Below, one piece after another: positions 47,253-58,351 of a stretch of DNA of 64,000 nucleotides. Location of the stretch: assembly GCA_963971305.1 (NCBI GenBank), contig OZ020304.1, positions 5,465,576 through 5,529,575 on the forward strand, in the 5' to 3' direction. Within the stretch, counting starts at the first letter, position 1. Every line of letters starts with the position of its first letter. Source of the DNA: Arcuatula senhousia (lineage: Eukaryota > Mollusca > Bivalvia > Mytilida > Mytilidae). A program made the position numbers and the translations under genes. The notes beneath the pieces were generated by a model. That model searched no databases, was not told where the DNA came from, and worked only from the letters and a program-made list of their open reading frames with translations.

Positions 47253-48713
47253 CAGGGGCTGCTCTGGCCTCAAAATTTTTGTCGCCAGAAAAATCGCCAG
47301 ATTTTGAAATTAAGTCTCCAGTTTTTATAAAGTGTAGCCAGTACCGTTTTCATTGAGGGGTCATGCTTGTGTAATGTATGTATAGATGTATATGTTAAAA
47401 ATATTGTTTTCAGTCTTTTTTTCAGGTGCATGTTGAAGGATTGTCTATTCTCATTGAAAGACTGTTTAGATAATAAATGATGAAGGTGGAGCCTTTCTTG
47501 TTTGATATCTTTTTGAAATAAAACATACCATGATTTATTTAATTATTTATCATGTTTATTGCCATATACAAATTAAATAATAACAATTAATACAATATAT
47601 AAACATAACAATACAGAACAAAACCCAGCACCATATAAATGAATACTCAACCTAGAGAATAAAGATCACTGAAAGCACTAAATGAGCACTATGAAAAAAG
47701 TATTATTTAGGAAAGCAAAGATAAAATTTTGTAGAATCCATCACATTTTCATGACCAATTAACAAAGATTGCAAAAGATCATTGTTTGACAGACTGTGGA
47801 CACATTATAAAGAATCATCAATCATGACTCATGTGGTTTCTATTGAATCCTGTACATTATTAGAATCTTTTAATAAAAAATATCTTGATTTTCTCAAATA
47901 AAAACTTCTTATTCCAGTATTGTTATGTTTTTATTTATTTATTTCATTTGCTGATGGTAATAGTTTGGTAAAAATATTTCTGTTCCTATAAACAACTTCA
48001 TTTTAGTTTCTTTTTTTTAAATAAGAATAATAAAATAAGTTTTATTTTGATTTATTTATCTTCCCTTTCTTTGTTTGCTTTCTGAAATCATTATTGTATA
48101 TATCCCTCAGTAACCTCATTTGAATTATTCTAAATATAGAATGGTTTGTTTACATGTGTACTTTCTTTCTTGTGTTTATTTTAGGAACTTAATAAGGTGC
48201 AGATTACTATTCTCTCAGTGTTTTGTGAATAAAAACTAATCCCAAGCTGGAGATAATTTTGATTTACTGGCAATTATTTGTTTTTACACCTTGGCTGAAT
48301 GAGGCCATGTGTGCAATCAACACACGATACTTTGTCAAATTGGCTTGGACAATTAAAGTCATTCAGGCGTACATTAGAAATTTGCTCCTGATCACTGTTT
48401 TGACACCTAAATTGCATTATCAAAAGATGTGAGCCTAATTTCTAATTAGTCGTTATAATCCTTTTCTTCAACCTGCTGTGATCTACCGTTTACCTTTTCA
48501 ATTATCTACCTGCTCATCCGTGGCGACAGGTGGTCACACACGATAACTTACCTGTTGACATATTGATCAATACTGGCGATGTGTATTCAATTACCGGTCG
48601 AAAATGACAAAACTTACTTAGGCGCCAGAAAAATCGCCAGCAGCCATTTTTTGTCGCCAGCGAGAAAAAAATATCGCAATTTGCGACATTGGCGAAGCCC
48701 AGCGCGATCCCTG
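47253..48713. mobile_element. hAT-like non-autonomous element, 1.46 kb
   Basis: It interrupts the copia frame. The left end is CAGGGGCTGCTCTGGCCTCA and the right end, read in reverse, is CAGGGATCGCGCTGGGCTTC. Both are followed by a GTCGCCAG-type motif (TTGTCGCCAGAAAAATCGCC on the left; the same on the right at about 48622-48660). CAGGG ends with about 8-bp flanks (acaagtct, actgtctc; imperfect) fit the hAT superfamily. The interior is A+T-rich with no transposase. Confidence 0.6.
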
Positions 48714-49753
48714 ACTGTCTCATGATGATGATAATTGAAATAAAGCTAAAGTAACAAGTAAAGGTGGAAAAGCTGGTGGAAAGAATTGGGCATATTTGAA
48801 TTTAGAAGATGAAGTAAGTGGTTCAGTTGGTATAGATTTTTCTAAAGATGTTTCTGAATGGAAAAAGGATGATCCGAATGAAAGTGTCAATGTTGTCAAT
48901 GTACCTATATCAAGACATTAGTGAGAAAAAGGTTTTACAAGCTAAGCAGTGTGAACTTGAAAACTGGGAACAATTTCAAGTATATGACGTTGTAGACAGG
49001 AAAGACCAAAAACTACTTTCAACCAGATGGGTTGTTACAGAAAAGGAAAAGGAAGGACAACAAATTGTAAAGGCTAGGCTTGTGGTGAGGGGTTTTGAAG
49101 AAGAGAGTACTGTTAAATCAGATTCCCCTACTATTAATTAACAAAGAAAGTTTAAGGTTGTTTTTGGCTGCTGCGTCTACCAATAAGTATGAAATACATT
49201 CAATTGATATAAAAGCTGCCTTTCTTCAGGGAAAAGAAATAGACAGACTTATATTTGTGCAGCCTCCAGCAGAATGGAATTCTTCAAACGGAAATAATGT
49301 AGTAATTTGGAAGTTGAATTAATATGTTTATGGTCTTAGTGATGCATCCAGAAATTGGTATTTTAGTGTTCAGAAAGTTCTTTTACAACTAGGATGTACA
49401 CAATCCAAGATGGATCCAGCTTTATTTTTTTGGCATAGAGGAGGGAAATTGGAAGGAATTTTCCTGATGCATGTAGATGATTTTCTGTGGCTGGAAGTCC
49501 CTTGTTCATTCAGAAGGTTATTATTCCAGTAAGAAATACTTTTCATTGTTGTAAAGAATGTCAGAATAGCTTCAAATACATTGGGCTGAACATAAAACAC
49601 AAAATCAGTGAGATATGCTTGGAACAAAAGGAATATACTGAAGAACTGCATCAAATCCAAGCTAAAGATTTGACCAAGTGTATATGAAAATTGTTGGACA
49701 ATTAACTTCATTGGCTAGCTACACAATCTAGACCTGATTTATCTTTTGATGTT
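48714..49753 (+). pseudogene. copia reverse transcriptase, frameshifted
   Basis: Begins with KGGKAGGKNWAYLNLEDE and SVGIDFSKDVSEWKK, then the RT domain: LENWEQFQVYDVVDR, STRWVVTEKEK, VKARLVVRGFEEE, HSIDIKAAFLQGKEIDR, VYGLSDASRNWY, and the active-site motif MHVDDFLW. The double Asp is kept, but the frame is broken by stops or shifts near 48920, 49139, 49321, 49490 and 49686, so no continuous enzyme can be made. Confidence 0.82.
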
Positions 49754-50371
49754 TTGGATCTTGCAACCGTGTATAACCACAGAGAAACAAAGCTTCTCAA
49801 TAAGCTTAACAAAGTAATTAGAAAAGCCAAGAACAATTTTTATGAAATGATATTTCCTTGTCTTGGTAATCTTGAAGAAATTGAGCTAGTGTTGTTCACT
49901 GATGCATCATATGCGAACCTATCAGACCAAGTTTCCAGTGCAGGTGGTTACATCATTTTTATTCAAAACAAAGAGAGGAAAATGTGTCCCATTTCATGGT
50001 CTTCTAAGAAGATCAAAAGAATAGTTAAAAGCACTCTTGCTGCAGAAGCCTTGTCTTTGGTGGAAGAGCTTGATGAATGTTATTTCTTGAGAAGTATTCT
50101 GGAAGAAATGATTCCAAAAAACAATCAAAAGCTCCTAATTAAATGTTACACAAACAACAAGTCATTGTGCCAAAACATTCATTCTACCAAACTTATATCT
50201 GAGAAATGTTTGCGTTTGGACATTGCCAGCATTAAGGAGAGTGTTAGCCAAGGCGATGTGTCAATTTCCTGGATTGCAACTGACAAACAAATTGCTGACT
50301 GTTTGATAAAAGCAGGATCAGATTTTCATAGACTGGTTGAAATTCTCAGGACGGGAGTTGGACTTGTGTAA
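49754..50371 (+). pseudogene. copia RNase H domain
   Basis: An open frame of 205 codons covering the Ty1/copia RNase H: LFTDASYANLSDQVSSAGGY (first Asp), STLAAEALSLVEE (Glu), and CYTNNKSLCQNIH, where an Asp is normally found and Asn stands instead. It ends DKQIADCLIKAG and TGVGLV, as usual for this family. With one metal ligand replaced it is probably inactive. Confidence 0.85.
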
Positions 50372-50976
50372 TATGTGGTATCCAGGAATTGAACATTTGA
50401 TTTTGCCTTATAATATTACAAGAGTTGGACTTGTTCTAACATTTTGACTGGTAGAAGCAAGCAAAGGTGTACCAAAGGGGTAATCAGTATCATAAAACCG
50501 TAAAGACAAAGACAAAACCGGCAGACAAAAATCATCACAACAAAACAAACCACATAACAACATAAAACACACACACATATTACAACAAAACCGCATTCAG
50601 CAACGCGAACTCAAGTCGAAACGAGAGTGAACTCAGGTGCTCCGGAAGAGTAAGCAGTTCCTGCTTGCTATAGCACACCCGTCACGTTGCCAAAGATCGA
50701 TTAAGTGTTGGTCAAATTCGGAAAGGATGACATTACAAAACTCTATGTCAAACCAACATCTGTGCTCATCTGAGAGATAGAAATCCCGTATTTGTATACG
50801 AGCACATGATGTCGTCCGTAAAATTTCTTGAGTGATGACAACAACCTGGGAGCAACGTACCCCTGTGTTAACAATTTGCTTGTCAGCCGTGTGGCTCTAT
50901 CTGTGGTCATATGTTTATTTCCGTTTCATACTTTATTTGACATCTTATGTTTCTCGCAAAGAAAGACAGAGGAATG
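50372..50976 (+). other. copia 3' untranslated region with polypurine tract
   Basis: Non-coding sequence between the RNase H stop and the 3' LTR. AAAGAAAGACAGAGGAA (about 50959-50976) immediately before the LTR is a good polypurine tract for plus-strand priming. Confidence 0.6.
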
Positions 50977-51074
50977 TGTTATGATTGTATATTTATGTTA
51001 TTTGTATTATGTCTCCACAGGTAGCTGGAGTCTTCATTAAATGCATATCAGTATTAGAGTTCAACTAATTTACA
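50977..51074 (+). repeat. copia 3' LTR, 98 bp
   Basis: TGTTATGATTG...ATTTACA, matching 30793-30890 almost base for base. It is followed by ATACC at 51075-51079, the second target-duplication copy. Confidence 0.85.
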
Positions 51075-51079
51075 ATACC

Positions 51080-51501
51080 CATATTTATGAACAAATTTAG
51101 TAAAAGATTTGACTAATTTGTGGTATCGATAACCTTGTTTTAGTAATTTTTCTGTAATGAAATGGTTTTTGTCATTAAAATCAGAAACACCACTGCAAAT
51201 TCGAACATATCTGACTAACTATGAAATGTACACTCCGTAAGAGGGAGCTAGAGGTACAAAAATGTGTGTTACTTCCAGACCCTGCAGACATTTGGGAGAA
51301 TTCAACAAGCCTGTTATTCTTAAGATGAACTTCCTTTGTGTAAAGTTCTACCAAATCCATCAAGCAGTTCAATAGGAGTTGCCTTTTAAAGATATGTGAA
51401 CACATGGACAGACAGGTTAAAAAAATGATTCCTGAATATACCCAAACTTTTTTTTTGCTAGGGGGTTAATAAGGTGTAATTATATCTATAGTAATACCTA
51501 C
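51080..51501. other. intronic DNA
   Basis: Contains a fragment of the TATACCCC-arm pearl-like family ('ccaaatccatcaagcagttc', 'gacagacagg', 'aatatacccaaactttttttttgctaggggg', about 51340-51465). No gene is seen. Confidence 0.4.
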
Positions 51502-51555
51502 CCCCACATTGCTGCTTTGGTGTTATACTACAGTCAACAAAAGGATAGGTCTGAT
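51502..51555 (-). CDS. host gene spacer exon, 54 bp, phase 1-1
   Basis: The acceptor cttgtaatttgtttcag and a GTAGGT donor frame (x)QTYPFVDCSITPKQQCG on the minus strand. Phase 1 in and out lets it join the EGF exon at 58352-58465 to the EGF exon at 25797-25910 without breaking the frame. The two cysteines and Pro resemble the start of the exon at 1952-2122 (LLPVCPRDAPC). Short, so moderately supported. The copia element lies in its downstream intron. Confidence 0.5.
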
Positions 51556-51567
51556 CTGAAACAAATT

Positions 51568-51760
51568 ACAAGAGGCTAACAGGAGCCTGAATTGCCCACC
51601 TGACTGGAAAAAACTGATGGATATATGCATATAATTTTAGGCCTTAACTTATTTAAAGGAATCCCATACACCTTAAACATATGGGGGATTTTGTAGAACT
51701 AAATTAGCTGAACTGTTCTGCACACAATTTTCAATCTATAATTGGATAAAGCGGAAAATG
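51568..51760 (+). repeat. pearl-like 5' fragment, CTCACCTG-arm family
   Basis: Left end ACAAGAGGCTAACAGGAGCC with a decayed hairpin, then 'tgcccacctgactgg' and part of one unit ('gtagaactaaattagctgaac'). The 3' end is absent. Confidence 0.5.
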
Positions 51761-51889
51761 GGCCAAGAACCAGAGCTTGAATTGCTGTCAGACTGGGTAA
51801 GAACTATCCGATCTTTTTCACGCAGCCGAAGTGACAAACTTCCGAATTTTGTTAACACTCGGTCTTGTTCTGTACGTACGTCCCAAGTC

Positions 51890-52110
51890 AATTTTTTTTT
51901 AATAAATTGCAAACAAATCGATAACAAATTGCTTTCAAATCAAGAATACTTGATTTGTTAATTAATGCGATTTGTATGTGAATCATTTAACAAATTGTAA
52001 GCAAATCATTTTGTGACATATTTGGCATTTTGATTTGAATACAATTTGTTGCATATTTTTGATTTGATTACAATTCATTTGAATAGACCATAAAGAGATG
52101 TGTAATAAGT
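51890..52110. repeat. A+T-rich GATTTGTT array, left piece
   Basis: Repeated ACAAATTG/CAAATCAA/GATTTGTTAAC motifs in both orientations. The same motif family resumes at 53940-54870, so the element at 52145-53452 and its neighbour split one array. Confidence 0.5.
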
Positions 52111-52144
52111 GTACGTGACAACCAACATTAAAGAAAGGGCAATT

Positions 52145-53452
52145 TAAACAAGAATATGTCCAAAAGACATAATGCCCCATCTCGCAACATTTACTTTTTT
52201 CCACAAGCACTAAAGCATCAACATGGTTGCTATTAAAGCACTTGTCAGTCAGAAGGAATGGACTTTAACTTAACCATTCTTCTAAAAGTTGTCATTCATG
52301 CGGAAAATATAGGTCACTGCCAGCATCCCAAGCATGCATTGTGCTAAGCATCACTAGGTGCACCTACCATACCAATATAGTTGATGTGGCACATGTCAGT
52401 AAGTGGGAATGGACTTTAACCAGTCTTCTTTAAGAGGCCATCCATGTGGAAAATATAGGTCACATCCAGCATCCGAAGCGTGCATTGTGCTAAGCATCAC
52501 TAGGTGCACATACCATACCTATTTGGTTGGCACCTACCATACCAATATAGTTGATGTAGCATTTGTCAGTAAAAAAGGAACTGTCTTTATCCATTCTTCT
52601 ATTAGTGGTCATTCATGCGAAAAATATAGGTCACAGCCAGCATCCGAAGCATGCATTGTGCTAAGCATCACTAGGTGCACTTATCATAACAATAGAGTAG
52701 ATGTGGGACATGTCAGTAAGTGGGAATGGACTTTAACCAGTCTTCTTTAAGAGGCCATCCAGGTGGAAAATATAGGTCACATCCAGCATCCGAAGCGTGC
52801 ATTGTGCTAAGCATCACTAGGTGCACATACCATACCTATTTGGTTGGTATGGCACTTGTCAGTAAGGAGGAATGGACTTGAACCATTCTTCTATAAGTGG
52901 TCATTCTTGCGGAAAATATAGGTCACATCCAGCATCTGAAGCATACATTGTGCTGCGCATCACTAGGTGCACCTACCATACCATTTTGGTTACAGTGGCA
53001 TTTGTCAGTAAGAAGGAATGGACTTTAATTATTCTTCTATAAGTGGTCATTCATGCGGAAAATATAGGTCACTGCCAGCATCCGAAGCATGCATTGTGCT
53101 TAGCATCACTAGGTGCACATACCATACCAATATGGTTGATGTAGCACTTGTCAGTTAGATGGAATAGACTTTAACCATTTTTCTGTACATGATCATTCAT
53201 GCAGAAAATATAGGTCACATCCAGCATCCGAAGCATGCAATGTTCTTACAGCATGGGAAGCATGCAATGTTCTTATCGTCACTAGATGCACCTACCATAC
53301 CAATATGATTGATGTGGCATTTGTCAGTAAGTGCAAATTTGGAAATATGGGATTTGGGACGGACATCTGAACGGACGGACGAACGGAAGGACGGACGGAC
53401 GGACGAACAGACCCGAACACTATATGACCCTCTACTTTTGTAGATGGGGCAT
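52145..53452 (+). mobile_element. pearl-like element, TGCCCCATCT-arm family, 147-bp units
   Basis: The left is 'acaagaatatgtccaaaag' with the arm ATAATGCCCCATCT. The right is TTTTGTAGATGGGGCATAG. About seven tandem units of about 147 bp carry 'ggaaaatataggtcac', 'agcatccgaagcatgcattg' and 'catcactaggtgcac'. A GGACGGACGAACGG tract (about 53371-53409) precedes the right arm. Frames through it are repeat shadows. Confidence 0.7.
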
Positions 53453-53571
53453 AGAAATCACAATGGAAAACAGCCAGCAGTCTTCAACATGACCAGAGGT
53501 CACTGCTCGCCGTCTTGCATTGGCCCAAAACTAAAAATACAATACATAAGATTCAAACAAATCCCTAGATT

Positions 53572-53925
53572 ATCAACGAAAGACCCATTTCTGGACATAA
53601 AACAAAACAAAAAACAGATAGCAGACAAGGACAAACAAAAGCTTTGACAAGGATTCCTTGCTTAGAACAGGCACATATAAAATGTGGCGGGGTTAAACTA
53701 GTTTTTTGGGCCCAACCTTCCCCCTATTGTTTATCTTGTACAAAGCACAAAAATTAATACACTTTAAAAATCAAATCGATAAAAGTTCAATTCACCCAAG
53801 AGAGAACCTGAGACAAGAGTACTACATGTATACAAGAACAACGAAACGTAAAGGAACTCCCTTGAGAACACTCGCAGTTACTGACAGCTAGCTAAGAAGC
53901 ATTTTTTGACTGATGTAAAAAAATT
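53572..53925 (+). repeat. dispersed repeat, copy 2
   Basis: Same orientation and extent as 26530-26885. Small differences include an added 'acatgtat' near 53823 and 'aaacaaaacaaaaaacag' in place of 'aagatagaacag'. Sequence just upstream (53450-53570) is not shared. Confidence 0.6.
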
Positions 53926-53939
53926 TAAACGTCTACTTC

Positions 53940-54872
53940 ATTGAAAATTAATTTGCTTACAATTTGTTAAGCTTAGTTCTTTTCATTCTTTGATTTGTTA
54001 ACAATTCATTTAACTTTATCGTTTTACATTCCGATTTGTTTCCGATTTGGTTAACTTAGTACTACATGGTGTATATATATGCGATTTGTTTGCAATCTTT
54101 TTGTTTTATAAATCTTCCCATAGGAACCTCTTTGTACATGATAATCTTATTGGCTCTTGGGGTTATCCTAAATTATTTGAATTTCAAAGACAAGGAAGAG
54201 GTCATGCAATTTTTCTTTAGGATGTAAAGTGAAATTATACTGTGTAGAACTGTGGACTATAATATCCTATTTGGAAGCTCTGAATTGTAAGACAATTAAT
54301 TGATTTACTTTCATTGATAATTTTAATTTTTAAATGAAACTGAAAATGATTTGAAAGATCGAGTTCTGAAGTTCATCTATAAGGATCAGAATTCCTCAAC
54401 ACGCAGTTATACATGTATACCATTATTCTTCATATGGACAAAGTATAGGGATTGCATTAAACATGAATAAATGGGAAGTCAAATATAGAGCATAAATATT
54501 TAACTACTTTAATTTAACATTTATTTCTATGTCTGAAAGTTTTGAAATTTGCACACTTACATTTACAGGATATTCGATTTGTTTTTGATTTAATTATTTA
54601 ATTTGATAACAATTCATTTAAAGTCATTTAAAGGATATTTGATTTGTTTTTCGATTCATTTCTTTGATTTTATTACAATTAATTCATTTGAAGGATAATC
54701 TATTTGCTTTCGATTAATTTCTTCGATTTGATTACAATTTGTTTACAATTTCATTTCGATTAATTGAATTCGATTCGTTAGCTCATTTGCACGGGAATTT
54801 ACATCGATATCAATTTGTGAACAAATCGTTGATTTATTTTTGATTCATTAACACGATTTGTTTGGCTGATTT
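53940..54872. repeat. A+T-rich GATTTGTT array, right piece
   Basis: Many copies of GATTTGTTAACAATT-like and GATTTGATTACAATT-like motifs, densest at 54570-54870. A plainer middle section (54100-54540) shows no gene. Confidence 0.45.
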
Positions 54873-54878
54873 TTTTAC

Positions 54879-56260
54879 TTGTACTTATTTAGAGATCGTG
54901 AAGCTCTCTATTGTCTATCTTCCTTACATGACAAGTATGTTGTCACACCAGCAGACAAAGCTTCCAACAATATAGTTTTCGTATGTAAAGCACATTACTA
55001 CAGCTGTCTGATCAAAGAGCTAGGCATTGATGATAATTCTGCTAGTGTTACATACACTCCGACTTCATTTGACAAAGATGAGATCATAACCAACCATAAC
55101 TCTTTCATGTCCTCTTCGAAGAAGAAACATGAAAAGTTACCATATTTGAATTGGATACCTAAACTTCACAAAAATCCGTACAAAGAAAGGTATATAGCTG
55201 GATCTTCATCATGTTCAACAACAGAATTGTCCTTTCAACTTACAAGATTTTGTCTGCTGTCAAAGAAGGACAACAAGCATACTGTAACTCTATATATAAC
55301 CGTAGTGGAATCAACCACATGTGGATTTAAAATAACTCAAAAGATTTATTAGATAATTTCAAATCTCAGTCATTTTCATAGGTTCATTCTTTGAAACTTT
55401 TGATTTTTCAACTTTGTACACCACATTGCCACACAAAAAAACTAAAGTGTCTTCTAAAAAAACTTCTCGAAAAGGCTTTTTCTGATTCTAGGAACTTCAT
55501 TGTTATAGGTTACAATTCTACATATTTTTCCAAACATCTTATAAAGATAAAATCTGTTTCACATTGGACCAAGTTGGCAGTATGCTTGATTTCCTTATTG
55601 ACAACATATTTGTCACATTTGGAGGAGAAATTTTTCAACAACAAATTGGCAATCCAATGGGCACAAATTGTGCTCCTCTCCTTGCTGATTTGTTTTTGTA
55701 CTCTAACGAGACTGAATTTCTTCAAGAACTCGTAAAGAACAAGAAAATGAAAGAGGCAAGGTCCTTTTATCTCACATTCAGATATACAGGATATCGACAA
55801 AGTCCTCTCTGTAACCAATGCTTCGTTTGGTAGATGGATTCATTCGATATATCCTCCAGAGTTAGAGTAAAAGGAAACCACCGAATCCAATTGCTTCACA
55901 TCATTCTTGGATTTGCATCTCGAATATGACAAGGATGGTCATCTCAGTACAAAAATTTACAATAAAAGAGACGACTTTAATTTTCAAATTATTAATTTCC
56001 CTAATCCTAAAAGCAACATACCTACCTCACCTTCTTATGGTGTTTATATTTCACAACTTATTCGATATGCCAGGGCTTGTACAAATTTTTCTGATTTTTT
56101 TATACAACACGGCAGTCTTGGTGACCGACTCTTAGACCAAGGTTACAAGAAAATGTGTCTCATACAGTCTCTAAGAAAATTCTTCCTTCGTTATCAGCCA
56201 CTGGTGGAAAAATTCAAAATCAAATTGAACGTATTGGTTAGTGTTTGTTTTGATTAGTGG
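54879..56260 (+). pseudogene. Penelope-like element reverse transcriptase, broken
   Basis: Segments in order match Penelope-like RT: VVTPADKASNNIVFVCKAHY, LPYLNWIPKLHKNPYKERYI, AGSSSCSTTELS; after a gap FGGEIFQQQIGNPMGTNCAP and LLADLFLYSNETEFL; then SFLDLHLEYDKDGHLSTKIY, KRDDFNFQIINFPNPKSNIP, YGVYISQLIRYARAC. The catalytic box near 55785-55805, where Y-x-D-D is expected, reads as IDK and lies at a frameshift. Stops or shifts near 55270, 55350, 55600 and 55868 break the frame. No GIY-YIG endonuclease is visible downstream. It is a dead copy, 5'-truncated into the A+T-rich array. Confidence 0.8.
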
Positions 56261-56540
56261 TTTGCTTATTGTTGTACTGAGAGGATCATCTTATCCCTAT
56301 CATGTCTACACAGCCGTGTTGCGTTGTGTGTTACTAAAAGTCCCTAAGATCGCAATGGAAGAGGGAGGTTTGGCGCGCCATAAAACTTGGTTTAACCCAC
56401 CATTTCATTTGAAATGTCTGTACCAAGTCAGGACCATTGCAATCTACAACTATTTCTGTGTGTCTTCCGTGTTTTGTCTTTTCTCTTGGACATTGAGATT
56501 GATCTTACGAGTTTGGTAATTTTGTTATTACCTTTATTTG
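56261..56540. other. sequence downstream of the Penelope-like RT
   Basis: An open stretch of 92 codons begins in the RT tail but has no domain. It may be the decayed linker to the missing endonuclease. Confidence 0.3.
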
Positions 56541-56544
56541 CAAT

Positions 56545-57790
56545 CAAAATTTTGACAAGTAGGGACAATAACTCATACATGATCATCTGACAACTTCAAC
56601 CTGACGGGAGACTTTTGTCGAGTTCAATTTGCTGAAGATTTTAGCAATCAACAGCTTTTCTTAATCTCTTAGTTTAAATTCTATACACCAAAACCATGAA
56701 GTAGAAAACTTTCACAAGCAGTATACAAATAAATACCCCAGCCCCCTAGTATCAATTAGAAGAAATTTAAAATTGGAGGTGCACACCTTAATTATGTAAC
56801 ATACTATGGATTCATTTATTTTGGTGGGTATCAATTTTTAAGGTTTGGTGAAAAAGGACCATTTCATGGATTCTTTAATTCGTGGTTGTGAAGTCTGTGC
56901 CATGCAGATCAATGTTAAATTTCCTTTTTGTGGGGTATTTTGTAGGTCAAGGCCATCCATGAAAACCATGATAATCAATACCTCACAAATAATAATGAAC
57001 CGACACCACAGTAGATTGTGCAAAAGTTTTATGAAAATCCATTGACAGGTTTAGGAGCAGTAGCAGATAAGAGATGGGTACTTCTTGTCATCTAATCTAT
57101 TTGCTATGAGAAAAACCCTAAAAATTTTTTTGGTTAATCTGAATTATGTCCCAAAGATTCTGTGAAAGTTTCATGAAAATCAAAGGGGTTTGTGAGGAGT
57201 TGTGGATATGGGATGGATACCCCCTTGTAGTTGAATAGCTATGTCCATGTTTTCCTTTATAAAACCCCAATAAACATTTTGATCAAATTTTAAGAAAGAA
57301 GTGTACATCAACATCATGTCACAAAAATTGTGTGAAAGTTTCAGAAAAATCCATTAAGGGGTTTAGGAGGAGTAGCAGATAAGAGATGGGTTCCCTCTAA
57401 TCATCCAATGGCTTAATCCTTGTTTTGCTATGGGAAACCCCAAAATTTATTTTGACCAACTTTTGAAATAACAAGTGCACATCTACATCTTGTCCCAAAG
57501 ACTGTGTGAAAGTTTCATAAAAGAGCCATAACTTGTAACAGGGGTTATCTGAACAACAGTGATACTTTTTCAGCTATATGTGCCAATGACTCTAGTCTTT
57601 CTTCTCCGATCTATTTTAAGATTGGTATATCAATAACCATACATTTCCCCAAAAATGATCAAGGACACCCTAAAGACCTTGATTATTAATGTTCTTAGCA
57701 TTTTAAAGAAAATCTTTAAAGAAAAATTAATTGAAGACAGACAACAGATTCCAAGTGATGACAATATAGCTCACCATGTCAGGCGAACTA
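56545..57790 (+). repeat. composite of pearl-like units
   Basis: Begins with units of the CTCACCTG-arm family ('gacaataactcatacatgat'), continues with four units of the TATACCCC-arm type ('gtgtgaaagtttcat', 'ttaggagcagtagcagataag'), and ends 'caagtgatgacaatatagct', then CACCATGTCAGGCGAAC, a decayed right end of the first family. A chimera or nested pair. Confidence 0.5.
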
Positions 57791-58351
57791 AAACATTATA
57801 TATGATAATAAAATCCATCTACAAAATGTATCATTAATTATCATCTGCTCATTTCCAAAAATTCATTAAAAGCTAGATTTTAGCTACTAATGTGGAGATT
57901 TAAAATAAAGAAGAATAAAGTAAAATCATTACTTATAGCAGAACAAACAAGCTGCAGATTGAGTCATGAGATCATATTCAAGTTGTTATCTAATATTATA
58001 ACTCAAGTTAACATCATTGTGGTCATGTGGAGATTAAAAGATAAAGATGTTTAACAACTGGTACATAAAACAGAAATTGACATACATGTATTGTCTTACA
58101 TTTTGTTACAAATTATTTTGGTTCAACCTGCTTGCATTTTTTGTATGTGTTTCCATGCTACAGTCTATCTGTTCACTTTGTTCGTCCCTATTGATGAAAA
58201 GCACCATGCAAGCTTATTTCTTATTATACATTCATCATGAAAAGACATCAAACTTTCTAGATCTTTTATGCATTGTTCATCGTATAATTTACCACCCTCA
58301 TTTTAGAATTTTACATGCATGTTAAGTCACATACAGATAACTTATACGCAC
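57791..58351. other. intronic DNA, no gene seen
   Basis: A+T-rich. A 92-codon frame at 58047-58325 is Phe/Leu/Tyr-rich and lacks any domain. Confidence 0.35.

Larger units (their letters stand above)
30793..51074 (+). mobile_element. Ty1/copia-class LTR retrotransposon, with nested insertions
   Basis: The element is bounded by two 98-bp LTRs, TG...CA, and the 5-bp duplication ATACC. The order gag remnant, protease-like, integrase, reverse transcriptase, RNase H is the copia order. Removing the insertions at 32370-46555 and 47253-48713 leaves about 4.6 kb, a normal copia length. Coding regions carry stops, frameshifts and replaced catalytic residues, so it is dead. Its insertion greatly lengthened the host-gene intron between the exons at 51502 and 25910. 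Confidence 0.9.

Noticed and set aside
52403..52750. 115-codon frame with internal repeats (SEACIVLSITRCTYH)
   Set aside because: It is a reading of the 147-bp units of a pearl-like element. The apparent protein repeat follows the DNA repeat, and the frame breaks in other units.
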